Made by a program: the position numbers and the translations under genes
Notes under the pieces: generated by a model
Told to the model about the DNA's origin: nothing
Seen by the model: the letters and a program-made list of their open reading frames with translations, nothing else
Database searches by the model: none
Assembly: GCF_000178855.1 (NCBI RefSeq)
Contig: NZ_ADVG01000003.1
Coordinates: 372,001 to 436,000, forward strand
Reading direction: 5' to 3'
From: Ktedonobacter racemifer DSM 44963
Lineage (GTDB): Bacteria; Chloroflexota; Ktedonobacteria; Ktedonobacterales; Ktedonobacteraceae
Length of the DNA: 64,000 bases
Shown: positions 35,968-45,333 of the stretch, in pieces
How the letters are laid out: each line of letters begins with the position of its first letter
How positions within the stretch are numbered: position 1 is the stretch's first letter

Positions 35968-37407
35968 CTAATACCCGCCTGTATAATTCTCGTTATAGTT
36001 CCAATTGGAGAACGCGAAGCAGGACTGCGAGACTTTCAGGCCCGAGGCCGCCTCCTGCTGCAACGTATCGAGGAAGGTCTTCTGGCGCTGCACCACCAGT
36101 TGATCAGCGCCTGGCTTCAGCGGCGTATTCTTGACAATGGCGTCAACCATGGTCTGCCATTCGCCGTTGGGCTTGGTCCCTGCGGCCTTGGAATAGGCCT
36201 GTGACTTCGCCAAGTCGGGGCATTTGAGCAGCGGCTCAGGATAGTTCACACGCAGGCCGCTAGCCACAATCTGCTCCATGGTCTTCATGGCTGGATCGGT
36301 GATCAGCGATTTATTATCCGCGAAGGCCAGGGTGCCAAAGCCATCCTTCAGATAGTTCTTGGCGAAAAAGCCAGTCGGGTCAGTCATCCACTGGAGAAAC
36401 TGCCAGGCCTGGTTGGCATACTGCGTCTGACTGCTGACCCAGTAGACATTCTGCGTATTCAAGATCGCCTCGGCACCACGAGGACCACTGTCAGGGGAAG
36501 GAGGCGCCGCGATGCCATACTGGCTCTCGGGGAAACCAAGCTGCGTTAAGGTGCTGGGCAGCCAGGTACCGTCAAAGTAAATGGCCACCTGTCCACTGGC
36601 TAGCTGCTGGCGCGAGAAGGTCTTGTCGTTCACACCAGGAGCCACTAGCCCCTTCTGGTAGAGGCTCTGAATAAAGCTGAAGGCCTGCAGCAACTGTGGA
36701 TTGTTGAGATCAAAGGTCCCGGTTTTGTAGTCAAAGAACTGGTCGGTCATGATTGAACCAGCGATGGGATACCACATGCGCTGGAAATCGGTCCCCTTGA
36801 GCGATACACCCAGGCAATATTTCCCGGTCTTGGCTTTAATTGCCTGACAGGCGGAGGTAAACTGACTCCAGGTTGTGGGCGGATTGGCGGGATCGAGGCC
36901 AGCCTGCTGAAAGAGCGACTTATTGTAGAACATAAAGCCCGGACCCCAGATCACGTTGTCAGTGAAGGGAAAGCCATACACCTGGCCGTTGTGCTCGTTG
37001 ATCCCTTCCTGGAACATGCCAGAGGACCAGCGGCTCAAGAAGCTCTGATCTGGATTACCCGTGGGATCGAGCTGGCGAATCCATCCCTGCTTGAGCAGGA
37101 AAGACATGGAGAGCTCGGGAGAAATCTGCGACTTGTAGAAGAAAATATCTGGAGCCTGGTGGCTCTGGAACGAGAGCGGCAACGATTGCAGGTACTGGGC
37201 CTGCGCCGTCGATTGCCACTGAATGGTCACATCGGGATGCAGTCGATGATACTCGGCAGCAACCGCTTCATGAAACGCTTTCTGTTCAGGGGAGTAGTCG
37301 GCGATCTTTAAGACAGTAGTTGCTTGAGCGCTGCCCCCGCCACAGGCGGTAAGTAGCATACTCAGCAACATCAGGGCAACAAATGCCAGACGGCGCCATT
37401 GACGCAT
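35968..37407 (-). CDS. Sugar ABC transporter substrate-binding lipoprotein
   Basis: ATG 37407 with AGGAAGGG upstream gives 479 residues. The signal peptide ends in the lipobox LLTACGGG, so the mature protein is lipid-anchored on the outer face of the membrane. The body is an extracellular solute-binding protein of family 1: AEYHRLHPDVTIQW, GQVAIYFDGTW and QFLQWMTDPTGF are typical segments. It is the first gene of the leftward operon that continues with two permeases, GH2, isomerase-like and CBM3 genes. A 32-bp imperfect direct repeat lies in its upstream region. Confidence 0.92.
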   Translation of the reverse strand: MRQWRRLAFVALMLLSMLLTACGGGSAQATTVLKIADYSPEQKAFHEAVAAEYHRLHPDVTIQWQSTAQAQYLQSLPLSFQSHQAPDIFFYKSQISPELSMSFLLKQGWIRQLDPTGNPDQSFLSRWSSGMFQEGINEHNGQVYGFPFTDNVIWGPGFMFYNKSLFQQAGLDPANPPTTWSQFTSACQAIKAKTGKYCLGVSLKGTDFQRMWYPIAGSIMTDQFFDYKTGTFDLNNPQLLQAFSFIQSLYQKGLVAPGVNDKTFSRQQLASGQVAIYFDGTWLPSTLTQLGFPESQYGIAAPPSPDSGPRGAEAILNTQNVYWVSSQTQYANQAWQFLQWMTDPTGFFAKNYLKDGFGTLAFADNKSLITDPAMKTMEQIVASGLRVNYPEPLLKCPDLAKSQAYSKAAGTKPNGEWQTMVDAIVKNTPLKPGADQLVVQRQKTFLDTLQQEAASGLKVSQSCFAFSNWNYNENYTGGY

Positions 37408-37422
37408 ATGAAGAACCCTTCC

Positions 37423-37520
37423 TGTTGAACTGAACCAAACGACGTTGTAAATGGATACTTGTGTATGAGTTACCAAGCACGATCAGCTTGTTGAACAAAA
37501 TAAAACGACATTGTACATGG
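37423..37520. repeat. 32-bp direct repeat upstream of the binding-protein gene
   Basis: TGTTGAAC-N6-AAACGACGTTGTAAATGG (37423-37454) recurs 66 bases later as TGTTGAAC-N6-AAACGACATTGTACATGG (37489-37520). The near copy abuts the ribosome-binding site of the lipoprotein gene. ACGTTG also occurs at 37524 and twice near the LacI gene, so the repeats may hold LacI sites. Confidence 0.6.
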
Positions 37521-37541
37521 GCTACGTTGCGGTGGGCAGAG

Positions 37542-38546
37542 CTATGGAGTTGCCATCAGCGAGAGCCGTTCCCGCGTGATCGCATAGCGCAGTGGTTCTC
37601 CCGCAACAAAGTGTTGCAATTCCTCCAACATCACCTGGCCCAGGCGGCGACGCTCTGAGCCAAGCGAGCCAGAAATATGTGGCGTGAGCGTAACGTTGGG
37701 TAGTGTGTAGAGCTGAGAGTCCGGCTGCGGCGGCTCTGGATCGGTCACATCCAGAACCGCGTGCAGGTCACTTCTCTGCTCCAGCACCGCGATCAACTCT
37801 TCATGCCGCACCAATCCTCCACGCGATGTATTGATAAACGTGGATCCTTTCCGCATAGAGGAGAGGTGAGTACCACGTATCAGGCCTGTGGTTTCGGGCA
37901 ACAGTGGCGTGTGCAGAGACACAACCTGAGCCTCATGGAAGAGTTCCTCCAGAGAACAGAGGGAGACGTCTAGCTCAGTTGCCTCAGTATGAGAGACATA
38001 GGGGTCATACACGAGCACATGCAGATGAAATGGGCGCAGAAACTCGCGGACATGTCGACCAACCATGCCCAGAGAGATAATCCCCACTGTGGCTCCATAC
38101 ACGCCAGGTACCCCATCGCGTGTAGGGAAACGCTGCTGCTGGCGTGCCTGCCCGGCTAGCCGCCACCCATGCTTGAGTGAGAAGAGAATCGCGCTAAGTG
38201 TGTATTCCGCCACTGGGATAGCATTTACCTCCTGGGCGCTCGTTACAAGGATGCCGCGCTTCCACAGGGCATCCGTGACAAAGCCGCGAATGGAGCCCGC
38301 GCCATAGAAAATGGCCCGCAGACAAGGGGCATGTGCCAGAAAGGCTTCGTCTATGAGGGGCGCTCCCCAGCCAGAGAGAATCACCTCCACCTCGCGCAAG
38401 AGCTCGGGATGGGCGAGTATCTCCTCAGCCGTCTGAGGCGGCGCAACCACATCGATCAATTCGTCAATCGCTTCTCGCACCTCAGGCCCATATATCTCTT
38501 CGTATGCGCTAGAATGCAAGATAAATATGCCTTTGAGACGCGGCAT
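37542..38546 (-). CDS. D-isomer-specific 2-hydroxyacid dehydrogenase
   Basis: The 334-residue protein has the NAD-binding motif GIISLGMVGRHVREF and the catalytic set of the family: Arg in NTSRGGLVRHEE, Glu in DVTDPEPPQPDS and His in TLTPHISGSLG. These enzymes reduce 2-keto acids or oxidise D-2-hydroxy acids with NAD(P). It lies between the LacI regulator, which is divergent, and the importer operon, on the same strand as the latter with a 134-base gap. A role in oxidising a sugar acid from the same pathway is possible but unproven. Confidence 0.9.
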   Translation of the reverse strand: MPRLKGIFILHSSAYEEIYGPEVREAIDELIDVVAPPQTAEEILAHPELLREVEVILSGWGAPLIDEAFLAHAPCLRAIFYGAGSIRGFVTDALWKRGILVTSAQEVNAIPVAEYTLSAILFSLKHGWRLAGQARQQQRFPTRDGVPGVYGATVGIISLGMVGRHVREFLRPFHLHVLVYDPYVSHTEATELDVSLCSLEELFHEAQVVSLHTPLLPETTGLIRGTHLSSMRKGSTFINTSRGGLVRHEELIAVLEQRSDLHAVLDVTDPEPPQPDSQLYTLPNVTLTPHISGSLGSERRRLGQVMLEELQHFVAGEPLRYAITRERLSLMATP

Positions 38547-38722
38547 AGAGAAGAATCCTTTCGCTGAAATACATCACAGGAGGCAAACTGATAAAAGTAA
38601 GTACGAGATACTGTAGAGTAACGGGATAACTTCTCCTTTGATCTAGTGCGCTGCAACTTCGCAACACAAAGCAATCTATGACTTCAAGTATACCGAGGAA
38701 CTTCGCACCTTTTCAAGCCATT

Positions 38723-38743
38723 ACGTTGCGAAAACGTTGCGAT
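38723..38743. promoter_or_regulatory. Direct repeats ACGTTGCGA in the LacI divergent region
   Basis: ACGTTGCGAA and ACGTTGCGAT are spaced 11 bp apart, and a related TTGCGAAGTTGC (reverse strand) lies near 38652-38663. ACGTTGCG also occurs at 37524-37531, upstream of the importer operon. These are candidate LacI-family sites in the 369-base divergent interval 38547-38915. Confidence 0.4.
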
Positions 38744-38915
38744 ATTTTCTGTTTCTTCCCTCGATCAAACCACAATTCATTTCCTCAGTACGCATTTCAG
38801 GCGGATTTAGCGTAAAATCCAGAAACACTATTGCACATAATTTCACAATAGCGTAAGCTATATACACATAAATAAATCTGATTTGGAATTTCCTCCAACT
38901 CTAAAGAGAGGACAT

Positions 38916-39986
38916 ATGAAGAACAACGCTTCCCCTCACCTACTGGCAATGCGTCGCGTCTCACAACGGGCTATTGCCAAACACGCGGGTGTCTCCCCCA
39001 GTACCGTCTCTCGGGTGCTCAATAACGTGGAAGGTATTAGTGAGGAGCTTCGGGATCATGTCTTAAAAAGTGCGGCGGAGCTTGGACACCAGGACACGGC
39101 AACGCCCGGCAAGTTGCAGCAACTACATCTTTTTACGCCGTCCTACGCTACGATGAAAGCCCCTCACACATTCCACGTCAATATCCTGGACGGTGTCGCG
39201 GCGGAGTGCCGTCAGCATGACATCTTACTGAACTATTCCGTGGTTGAGCAGAGCGCAGCCGATAGAGCCAGTATACTTGCCCAGGCCCGAGGGCGTCCAG
39301 AGGTTGGCATCTTACTGGTGAGTATTGATGATCGTGAACTCATTGAAGAGCTCCTTAACCTTCAAACATCAGTGGTTCTAATTAATGCCGAGCAGCGCGA
39401 CCTGGCGGTTGATACCTTTCTCCCCAACAATTTCATCGGAGGTCTCCAGGCCACACGCCACCTGCTCCAGCATGGACATCGACGCATCCTACACATGACC
39501 GAGCCTGAGAGTAAGCGGAGGAGCACCTTGCAACACCGCCTGGCTGGCTATCGTGCAGCTCTGGAGGAGGCCCATATCCCCTATGATCCCGCCTTCCTGC
39601 TTGAAAGCCAGCTCAAGGTAGATGATGCGCATCACATGATGCAAACCTGGCTCTCCAGGCTGCATCCTCCCTTCAGCGCAGTCTTCTGTGCCAATGACGC
39701 GAGCGCGATTGGCGTCATGCGCGCCTTGCAAGAGGCCGGGAAGCGTATACCTGAAGATATCTCTGTGATCGGCTATGATGATGTTCCCGCGGCCTCACTT
39801 CTGATCCCCTCGCTTACCACTCTACACGCCAACAGCGAGGAGATGGGGAGACTGGCCGTACAGCGCATGATCTACCGCGCCCTTCAACCCGAGGCCGCTC
39901 CCATCCGTGTTGAAATAACGAGTCAACTTATCACCCGTCAATCAGTCAGCACCTGCTCGCCGGCGGTCCCATCTCAGCCCGATTAA
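38916..39986 (+). CDS. LacI family transcriptional regulator
   Basis: ATG 38916 after AGAGGA gives 356 residues. The LacI-type helix-turn-helix with hinge reads RAIAKHAGVSPSTVSRVLNN at about residues 15-35, followed by a periplasmic-binding-protein-like sensor domain with the family segments SAVFCANDASAIGVMRAL and VIGYDDVPAA. It is divergent from the 2-hydroxyacid dehydrogenase and the second sugar operon, the presumed targets. The inducer should be a sugar handled by that operon. Confidence 0.9.
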   Translation: MKNNASPHLLAMRRVSQRAIAKHAGVSPSTVSRVLNNVEGISEELRDHVLKSAAELGHQDTATPGKLQQLHLFTPSYATMKAPHTFHVNILDGVAAECRQHDILLNYSVVEQSAADRASILAQARGRPEVGILLVSIDDRELIEELLNLQTSVVLINAEQRDLAVDTFLPNNFIGGLQATRHLLQHGHRRILHMTEPESKRRSTLQHRLAGYRAALEEAHIPYDPAFLLESQLKVDDAHHMMQTWLSRLHPPFSAVFCANDASAIGVMRALQEAGKRIPEDISVIGYDDVPAASLLIPSLTTLHANSEEMGRLAVQRMIYRALQPEAAPIRVEITSQLITRQSVSTCSPAVPSQPD

Positions 39987-40034
39987 GACCGCCGCAAGCC
40001 TGTATTTTACTCAGGGGGATATAAATACAGCATT

Positions 40035-42644
40035 TCACCCATTCATTCCTTGCAGTAGAACACGTAGGCGCTCCTGAGTTTCCACCGTTTTCGGATGCTG
40101 TTGTCCCAGAACCTGCTTTTGGATGGTCAGCACACGTTGGTATAAAGACACAGCCTCGACGTTGTTCCCCTGAGTTTCCCTAAGGGCTGCCAGGTCGCGC
40201 AACGTTTCTGCTGTATCAGGATGATCTAACCCCAGCGTTTGTTCTTGGATGTGTAAGGCTCGTTGATACAACAATTCCGCCTGCTCATACTTCTTCTGCT
40301 CACGGCAGATGTTGGCTAGTCCGTTGAGTGGGTGAGCAATGCCAGCAGAGTTTGGCCCCTGCGTTTGTTCAAAGATATGCAGAGTTTGCTGGTACATCAC
40401 TTCTGCTTCTTTATATTTCCCTTGCACTACATAAAGACTGGCCAGGTTATTGAGTGGGCCAGTAGTATCCGGATGGTTTGCTCCCAGCGCTTGCTCTCGG
40501 ATGTGTAAGGCTCGTTGATACAACAGTTCCGCCTGCTCGTACTTCTTCTGCTCAAAATAGAGAACAGCCAGATTGTTGAGGGCACGAGCGATATCCGGAT
40601 GCTCCATTCCCAATACTTGTTCCCGGATGCGCAGCGCTCGCTGGTAGAGCGTTTCGGCTTGCTCATACTCTCCCTGTTCGTGATAGATAAGAGCCAGATT
40701 GCTAATGGAGCGAGCGGTGTCGGGGTGCTCTGACCCCAGCGCTTGCTCTCGAATATGTAAGGCTCGTTGATACAACGGCATCGCCTGCTCATACTTCCCC
40801 TGATCATAAAAGAGCATGGCCAGATTGTTGAGTGAGCGAGCTATATCGGGATGCTCCGGCCCCAGCGCTTGCTCTTGGATGCCTAAGGCTCGCTGATTCA
40901 GCAATTCCGCTTGCTCATAGTCCCCCCACTCGCGATAGAGTAGGGCCAATCCGTTGAGCGAGTTAGCTACATCAGGATGCTCCGGCCCCAACGCTTGCTC
41001 TCGGATACGTAAGGCTTGTTGGTACAACGGCTCGGCCTGCTTATACTTCCCCTGTACATGATAGAGGTCGGCCAGGCTATTGAGTGTGGCGGCTATTTCG
41101 AGACTATCTGGTTCTAATATCTGTTTGTAGATACTCAATGCCTGCTGATACAATGGCTCAGCCTGCTCATAGAGCGCATACATCTGTAAGTAGATTGCTG
41201 TACGATAGAGAAGCGCTGCTGCCTCCTCGAAGATGAACGCGTAGTCCTGGATCAACCCGCTGCATACCTGCGCTTGAGACAGATAACGTCGACAAAGGGG
41301 CCAGGTATCAATCTCAATGCGTTCTGGAAACACAGTATTAGTCGCTCGTACCACTTGCTCTCCCCATTGGCGCTGAGCTTCCACCGCCATGGCATCCTTG
41401 AGGACAACTTGTACCAAACGATGGATACGCAACATTTGTGTCTCAGGATTGCGTTGAATGAGGGAGAATTTGCGTAGCTCCTCGATGGCCTCGTTTAACC
41501 GAAAAGCATTGGTCGCGACCCCCTGTAATGTCGAGCCAAATTGCGCCCCTCCCCCGCTGAACAATTCTTCCGAGATCGTATCTGGTTCCAGAAAGGCACA
41601 GAGACGCAGAAGGTCTGCAGCCCCGGGATTAGCCTGTTCAACTTTCTGAAAGTTGAGAGACCATGTTGTTGCCACTGGTTCAGGATGGTCAGTCGAGATG
41701 TGTCCCCGGCGTTGCAGAAGTTCTTTGCGATGTGTTCGGTAGAGTTCCAGATAGGCCGAAAGATTACATCCTACTTCTTCAATGTATGCTCCTGCCTGAT
41801 CCAGTGCGAGCGGGAGGAAATCCATTTCCGTGACAATAGTTTCTGCCGCAGCGAGTGTTTCTTCCTCAACCTGATCGAGTAACATATCGGGAGGCACAAC
41901 TTTGGCACGGCGTAACAAAAATAGTGTACCTTCTGCCATCCCCATAGTTGCAACGTCGATCCGTTGTGCCAGTGCCCCCAATGCTTGTGCACGAGTGGTG
42001 AGCAACATGTGTCCAGAACGTTTCGTCGGTATAAAGTCAGACACAATCGTAATGTCATCGGCATTATCCAGAATCAGCAGCCATTCCTGATGAGAGGCAA
42101 ACCACTGTTTGATGGCTGCAACCACTTTCTTCTGATCCTGTTCGTTTCGCTCAGGTAACTGCAATTGGTCCACAATGGTCACAATGTCAGCGAACAGGCT
42201 CTCCCGTGTCGCCGCGCTTACCCAGAAGATGTAGCGATAGTCCTGACGATACTGATAGGCATATTCGAGCGCAATCTGGGTCTTACCGATGCCTCCGAGT
42301 CCACTGATGGCCCAGGACTGCGTGAGGGCCGTGGTATGTTCTCGATTAAGCCGCTCGTGCAAGTGATGCAGGATCTCCTCCCGACCAGTAAAGAAGGGGT
42401 TGCGCGGATATGGCACACCCCAGAGGGGTTTGAGAGGTATCAGTGCCTCATGTTCCCCAAAAAACTCTTTGGGATGGAGATTAAAGAAACGACTGAGTTG
42501 TAGCCGGACAGACGCCTGGGGAAGGGCCTGATCTTGCTCCCAGCGAGCGATACTGCGGGGAGAGACGCCCAGCGCTTCCGCCAAAGCCTCCTGAGAGAGA
42601 TGACGCTGTATCCGTTCCTGACGCAAACGTGTACCAAATTGCAT
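40035..42644 (-). CDS. XRE HTH / NB-ARC ATPase / TPR regulator (STAND type)
   Basis: ATG 42644 with AGGAAG upstream gives 869 residues. An N-terminal XRE helix-turn-helix (residues 5-60, LSQEALAEALGVSPRSIARWE) is followed by an NB-ARC ATPase with the P-loop SGLGGIGKTQIALEYAY and the Walker B-like WLLILDNADD. Then come a winged-helix region and eight complete 42-residue TPRs of the kinesin-light-chain type, plus a partial ninth. STAND proteins oligomerise on ligand binding and act as switches in regulation or in defence. No effector domain other than the DNA-binding one is present. Two membrane-protein genes are divergent and may be its targets, which is inference. Confidence 0.88.
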   Translation of the reverse strand: MQFGTRLRQERIQRHLSQEALAEALGVSPRSIARWEQDQALPQASVRLQLSRFFNLHPKEFFGEHEALIPLKPLWGVPYPRNPFFTGREEILHHLHERLNREHTTALTQSWAISGLGGIGKTQIALEYAYQYRQDYRYIFWVSAATRESLFADIVTIVDQLQLPERNEQDQKKVVAAIKQWFASHQEWLLILDNADDITIVSDFIPTKRSGHMLLTTRAQALGALAQRIDVATMGMAEGTLFLLRRAKVVPPDMLLDQVEEETLAAAETIVTEMDFLPLALDQAGAYIEEVGCNLSAYLELYRTHRKELLQRRGHISTDHPEPVATTWSLNFQKVEQANPGAADLLRLCAFLEPDTISEELFSGGGAQFGSTLQGVATNAFRLNEAIEELRKFSLIQRNPETQMLRIHRLVQVVLKDAMAVEAQRQWGEQVVRATNTVFPERIEIDTWPLCRRYLSQAQVCSGLIQDYAFIFEEAAALLYRTAIYLQMYALYEQAEPLYQQALSIYKQILEPDSLEIAATLNSLADLYHVQGKYKQAEPLYQQALRIREQALGPEHPDVANSLNGLALLYREWGDYEQAELLNQRALGIQEQALGPEHPDIARSLNNLAMLFYDQGKYEQAMPLYQRALHIREQALGSEHPDTARSISNLALIYHEQGEYEQAETLYQRALRIREQVLGMEHPDIARALNNLAVLYFEQKKYEQAELLYQRALHIREQALGANHPDTTGPLNNLASLYVVQGKYKEAEVMYQQTLHIFEQTQGPNSAGIAHPLNGLANICREQKKYEQAELLYQRALHIQEQTLGLDHPDTAETLRDLAALRETQGNNVEAVSLYQRVLTIQKQVLGQQHPKTVETQERLRVLLQGMNG
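40137..41144 (-). repeat. Eight 126-bp tandem repeats coding TPR units
   Basis: Eight consecutive 42-codon units encode RALxIxEQxLGxxHPDxA-type TPRs; a ninth, cut to 33 codons, ends the gene. Units 2-5 are the most alike. Such arrays change copy number readily and can confuse assembly. Confidence 0.9.
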
Positions 42645-42857
42645 GCTATCTTCCTGCCTTTTCTCAGAGAGGGGGTTCTCTCGACACGTCATAGTAAGAA
42701 CAGTATAAAGGAAATAAATCGGCTGTGTAAAGCATTTGGAGCAAAGTGTCAGGGTAATGGCAGGTCAATGGCATGGTCAAGTTCCGTTTCTTCTGATACC
42801 GTTGGAAGGCGCAAAGCTGCCGTCGCAAGAAAGCGAAGGAAGAAAGGAGGTGTATTG

Positions 42858-43748
42858 ATGGCAAAAATGCCAATTCAGGCAACTAAAAGTAGCAAGCGCT
42901 CTCTGAACAAGTCCTTGTGGTTGCTTCTGGTTCTTCTCATCGTTGTGGCTGTCCCGGGATATATTTTGTCGGCGCGTCAATTTGTAGAGAAGCATACTGC
43001 TATCACACAGAATCAACAGGACCTACACATCACCACAATGCGTGGGGAAGCCGCCTCCATTGTTATCGATCTCGGGTTTTCAGGTTCAGGCGATGGAGCA
43101 TGGGCAAGTCCCACAGGCGTGCGGTTGATACTGGTTGGATTAAGCACCCCCTTGCAGATTGTTGGACCAAGCCAGCCCAATTGGGGCGATACATATACCA
43201 TCAGTAATAAACCTAAAAAGGTCGAAGTGCAGGGCGTTGTGACTCTTCCCACATCGCTAAGTGGCCCCATGGACCGTCAGCTTTCCGGGCGGATTACGGG
43301 GACTATCCTCACAAATGGCCCCGTTGGAAATAGTTCGGAGGATCTCACTATTCCTGTCCAGATCCACCTGCTGCCACAGGAAAGCTATTTCTGGTCTGGT
43401 GGACGCGCGCTCTGGTACGGGTTTACCGCACTCACCTATTTGCTGCTGATTGGATGGCTTGTCACTAATATCTGGGATTGGCGGCATTCCCGGCGAAGGA
43501 AGAGCGAACAGGCAGGAGAAAAATCGGACAAGGGGAATAGAAACCTCTTAGTCGCCATGGTAGTTATTCCTGTCTTAGTCGCCGGCCTGGTTATCTTTGG
43601 AACCATTGAAGGAGACCCGCAGATTCCCACTGAAGGCTTTCCAGAGATCAGTACTAGCATCTGGCTTCTCCTGGCGCTCCTTGCGATCTCACTCTTTCTG
43701 AAAGGGGTCGTGTCACTTTATAGGGGAAAAAACGCGTCTGCCAAATAA
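42858..43748 (+). CDS. Hypothetical membrane protein
   Basis: ATG 42858, seven bases after AAGGAGG, gives 296 residues. There is one N-terminal membrane segment (WLLLVLLIVVAVPGYIL), then an extracellular-looking beta-rich region of about 150 residues, then three more hydrophobic segments (ALWYGFTALTYLLLIGWLV, NLLVAMVVIPVLVAGLVIFG, IWLLLALLAISLFLKG). No known family is recognised. It is divergent from the NB-ARC/TPR gene and followed by a second membrane-protein gene after 52 bases. Confidence 0.75.
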   Translation: MAKMPIQATKSSKRSLNKSLWLLLVLLIVVAVPGYILSARQFVEKHTAITQNQQDLHITTMRGEAASIVIDLGFSGSGDGAWASPTGVRLILVGLSTPLQIVGPSQPNWGDTYTISNKPKKVEVQGVVTLPTSLSGPMDRQLSGRITGTILTNGPVGNSSEDLTIPVQIHLLPQESYFWSGGRALWYGFTALTYLLLIGWLVTNIWDWRHSRRRKSEQAGEKSDKGNRNLLVAMVVIPVLVAGLVIFGTIEGDPQIPTEGFPEISTSIWLLLALLAISLFLKGVVSLYRGKNASAK

Positions 43749-43800
43749 TCCATGTTTTTATAATTTAGATTATCTCCAGGAAGGAGGATCACCGCTATCC

Positions 43801-44541
43801 ATGTTTTATACGCTCATTCGAGGACTCATCAACTTAATTAATGGTACACCGCAAAGGCTACTGTTACACTGTATTGTAGCATTCGCGCTGGGCACGAGTT
43901 GTGGTGTTGTCGGCTTGGGACCATCCGGCTTTCTCAATCCTCTCTCGATCATCTTTTATGGCTATGCGCTGTTGGTAGTAATTGGCGCGGCATTTAAGTA
44001 TGTAGTGTGGCGGCAGCAGGGGCTGATGGATCCGCTCCCGAACAATCAGGTCTTGCTGCAATTAGATCATATTCTGAGCGTCGAGACACGCGAACGCGCA
44101 TTGCTGGGAGCACGCGAAACAACCACCAATTACGCGAGTCAGCCCGTCTTGTTCAGCCCGCCTCTCAGTGGGAACCGAGTGGTGCTGGTAAAGTGCGCGG
44201 AATGTCAACAGGAGGTCAAATTTAGGGTAGACAGCCTGGAAGAGCGCAAGAAGAGACGGCTGCGCGCCACCCTTATATCGAGTATTGGCTTCATCTTCTT
44301 CCTGGGCTTGGAAATTCTACTCGGTGACGCCTTTCAGCCCTCTCCTATTCCCGATTGGATAGGATGGACACGCCTCATCTCCCTGATCGCGCTGATTGGG
44401 TTTGCTTGCAGTTATGCCTATCTTGTGAACTATACAGGGGTGGTGTATATAGTTACTGGGCGCGGGCATCGGGCCCGGCATCCGAAGAAGGCAGAAGTGG
44501 CCAATTTTCGCCAGAGTCTGCATCTAACCCCTCAGGGATAA
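43801..44541 (+). CDS. Hypothetical membrane protein
   Basis: The 246-residue protein has two hydrophobic segments near the start (LLHCIVAFALGTSCGVVGLG, IIFYGYALLVVIGAAF), a soluble stretch with one CAEC pair (VKCAECQQEVKF), then two to three further membrane segments. A zinc-ribbon half-site is possible, but the second cysteine pair is missing. The ribosome-binding site AAGGAGG lies rather far (about 13 bases) from ATG 43801. It probably forms an operon with the preceding gene. A GCGCCACA / TGTGGCGC hairpin with a long loop follows at about 44563-44608. Confidence 0.7.
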   Translation: MFYTLIRGLINLINGTPQRLLLHCIVAFALGTSCGVVGLGPSGFLNPLSIIFYGYALLVVIGAAFKYVVWRQQGLMDPLPNNQVLLQLDHILSVETRERALLGARETTTNYASQPVLFSPPLSGNRVVLVKCAECQQEVKFRVDSLEERKKRRLRATLISSIGFIFFLGLEILLGDAFQPSPIPDWIGWTRLISLIALIGFACSYAYLVNYTGVVYIVTGRGHRARHPKKAEVANFRQSLHLTPQG

Positions 44542-44649
44542 GCTATAAATTTGGTGACAAAAGCGCCACAAAAGCGTTCAGGTACAACAGGGCTCCCACT
44601 TGTGGCGCATTTCCTGATTTACCAGCAGAGTTACTGATCGACACACCTT

Positions 44650-45333
44650 CTACGTCTTCTCCAGCGGCAAGTCGCGATAGGCTCCCCGCTGCTCTGGCGG
44701 CAACAGGGTAGCGATATGCAGCATCATTTCCTGTGTGATACTGCGTAACCCCTCTTTACGAGTCAGTCCTGCGGGCAGAACGGGAACAAAGGGCTCACCA
44801 AACTGAACAGAGACATGAGGGCGCCACCCACCTCCAGGGCGCAGAATACGTCGTGAGCCATTCAACGCCACGGGGAGAACTGTCGCTCCGGTACGCAGGG
44901 CAAGCATCGCAACCCCCGTGTGGGCCTGAAGCATCTGCTCCTGGCGGGCGACAGTCCCCTCAGGAAAGATGAGCAAGGGTCGTTGCTCCTGTAAGTAGGC
45001 AAGCGCCTGTCCCAGAGCCGCACGATCGCTCTCGCCACGGTATACAGGAATTTGCCCGGTACAACGCACCAGCCAGCCCACAATGGGCCAGGAAAAAATC
45101 TCTTTCTTGGCAAAGAACCAGGTACGGCGAGGGAGAAGACCCGCTACCAGGATGGGATCGAACCAGCTCAGATGATTAGAGACGAGCAAAAGGGGGCCGG
45201 TCAAGGGTACATGCTCCGAACCACGTACCGAGACACGGCAGACCAGCAATATCAACAACCGAGCCACTGGACGCAACAGAGTGTAAATGATGCGGCCTAG
45301 CCAGCCACTACCATATGTTGCGGCCTTTTTCAT
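44650..45333 (-). CDS. 1-acylglycerol-3-phosphate acyltransferase (PlsC family)
   Basis: The start at ATG 45333 overlaps the stop codon of the lipid kinase gene (ATGA), so the two are co-translated. The 227-residue protein has one hydrophobic segment (YTLLRPVARLLILLV) and the acyltransferase motifs: NHLSWFDP (HX4D catalytic motif), RTWFFAKKE, then LLIFPEGT for phosphate binding. It would acylate lysophosphatidic acid or a related lipid at the membrane. With the kinase it forms a small phospholipid module. Confidence 0.88.
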   Translation of the reverse strand: MKKAATYGSGWLGRIIYTLLRPVARLLILLVCRVSVRGSEHVPLTGPLLLVSNHLSWFDPILVAGLLPRRTWFFAKKEIFSWPIVGWLVRCTGQIPVYRGESDRAALGQALAYLQEQRPLLIFPEGTVARQEQMLQAHTGVAMLALRTGATVLPVALNGSRRILRPGGGWRPHVSVQFGEPFVPVLPAGLTRKEGLRSITQEMMLHIATLLPPEQRGAYRDLPLEKT

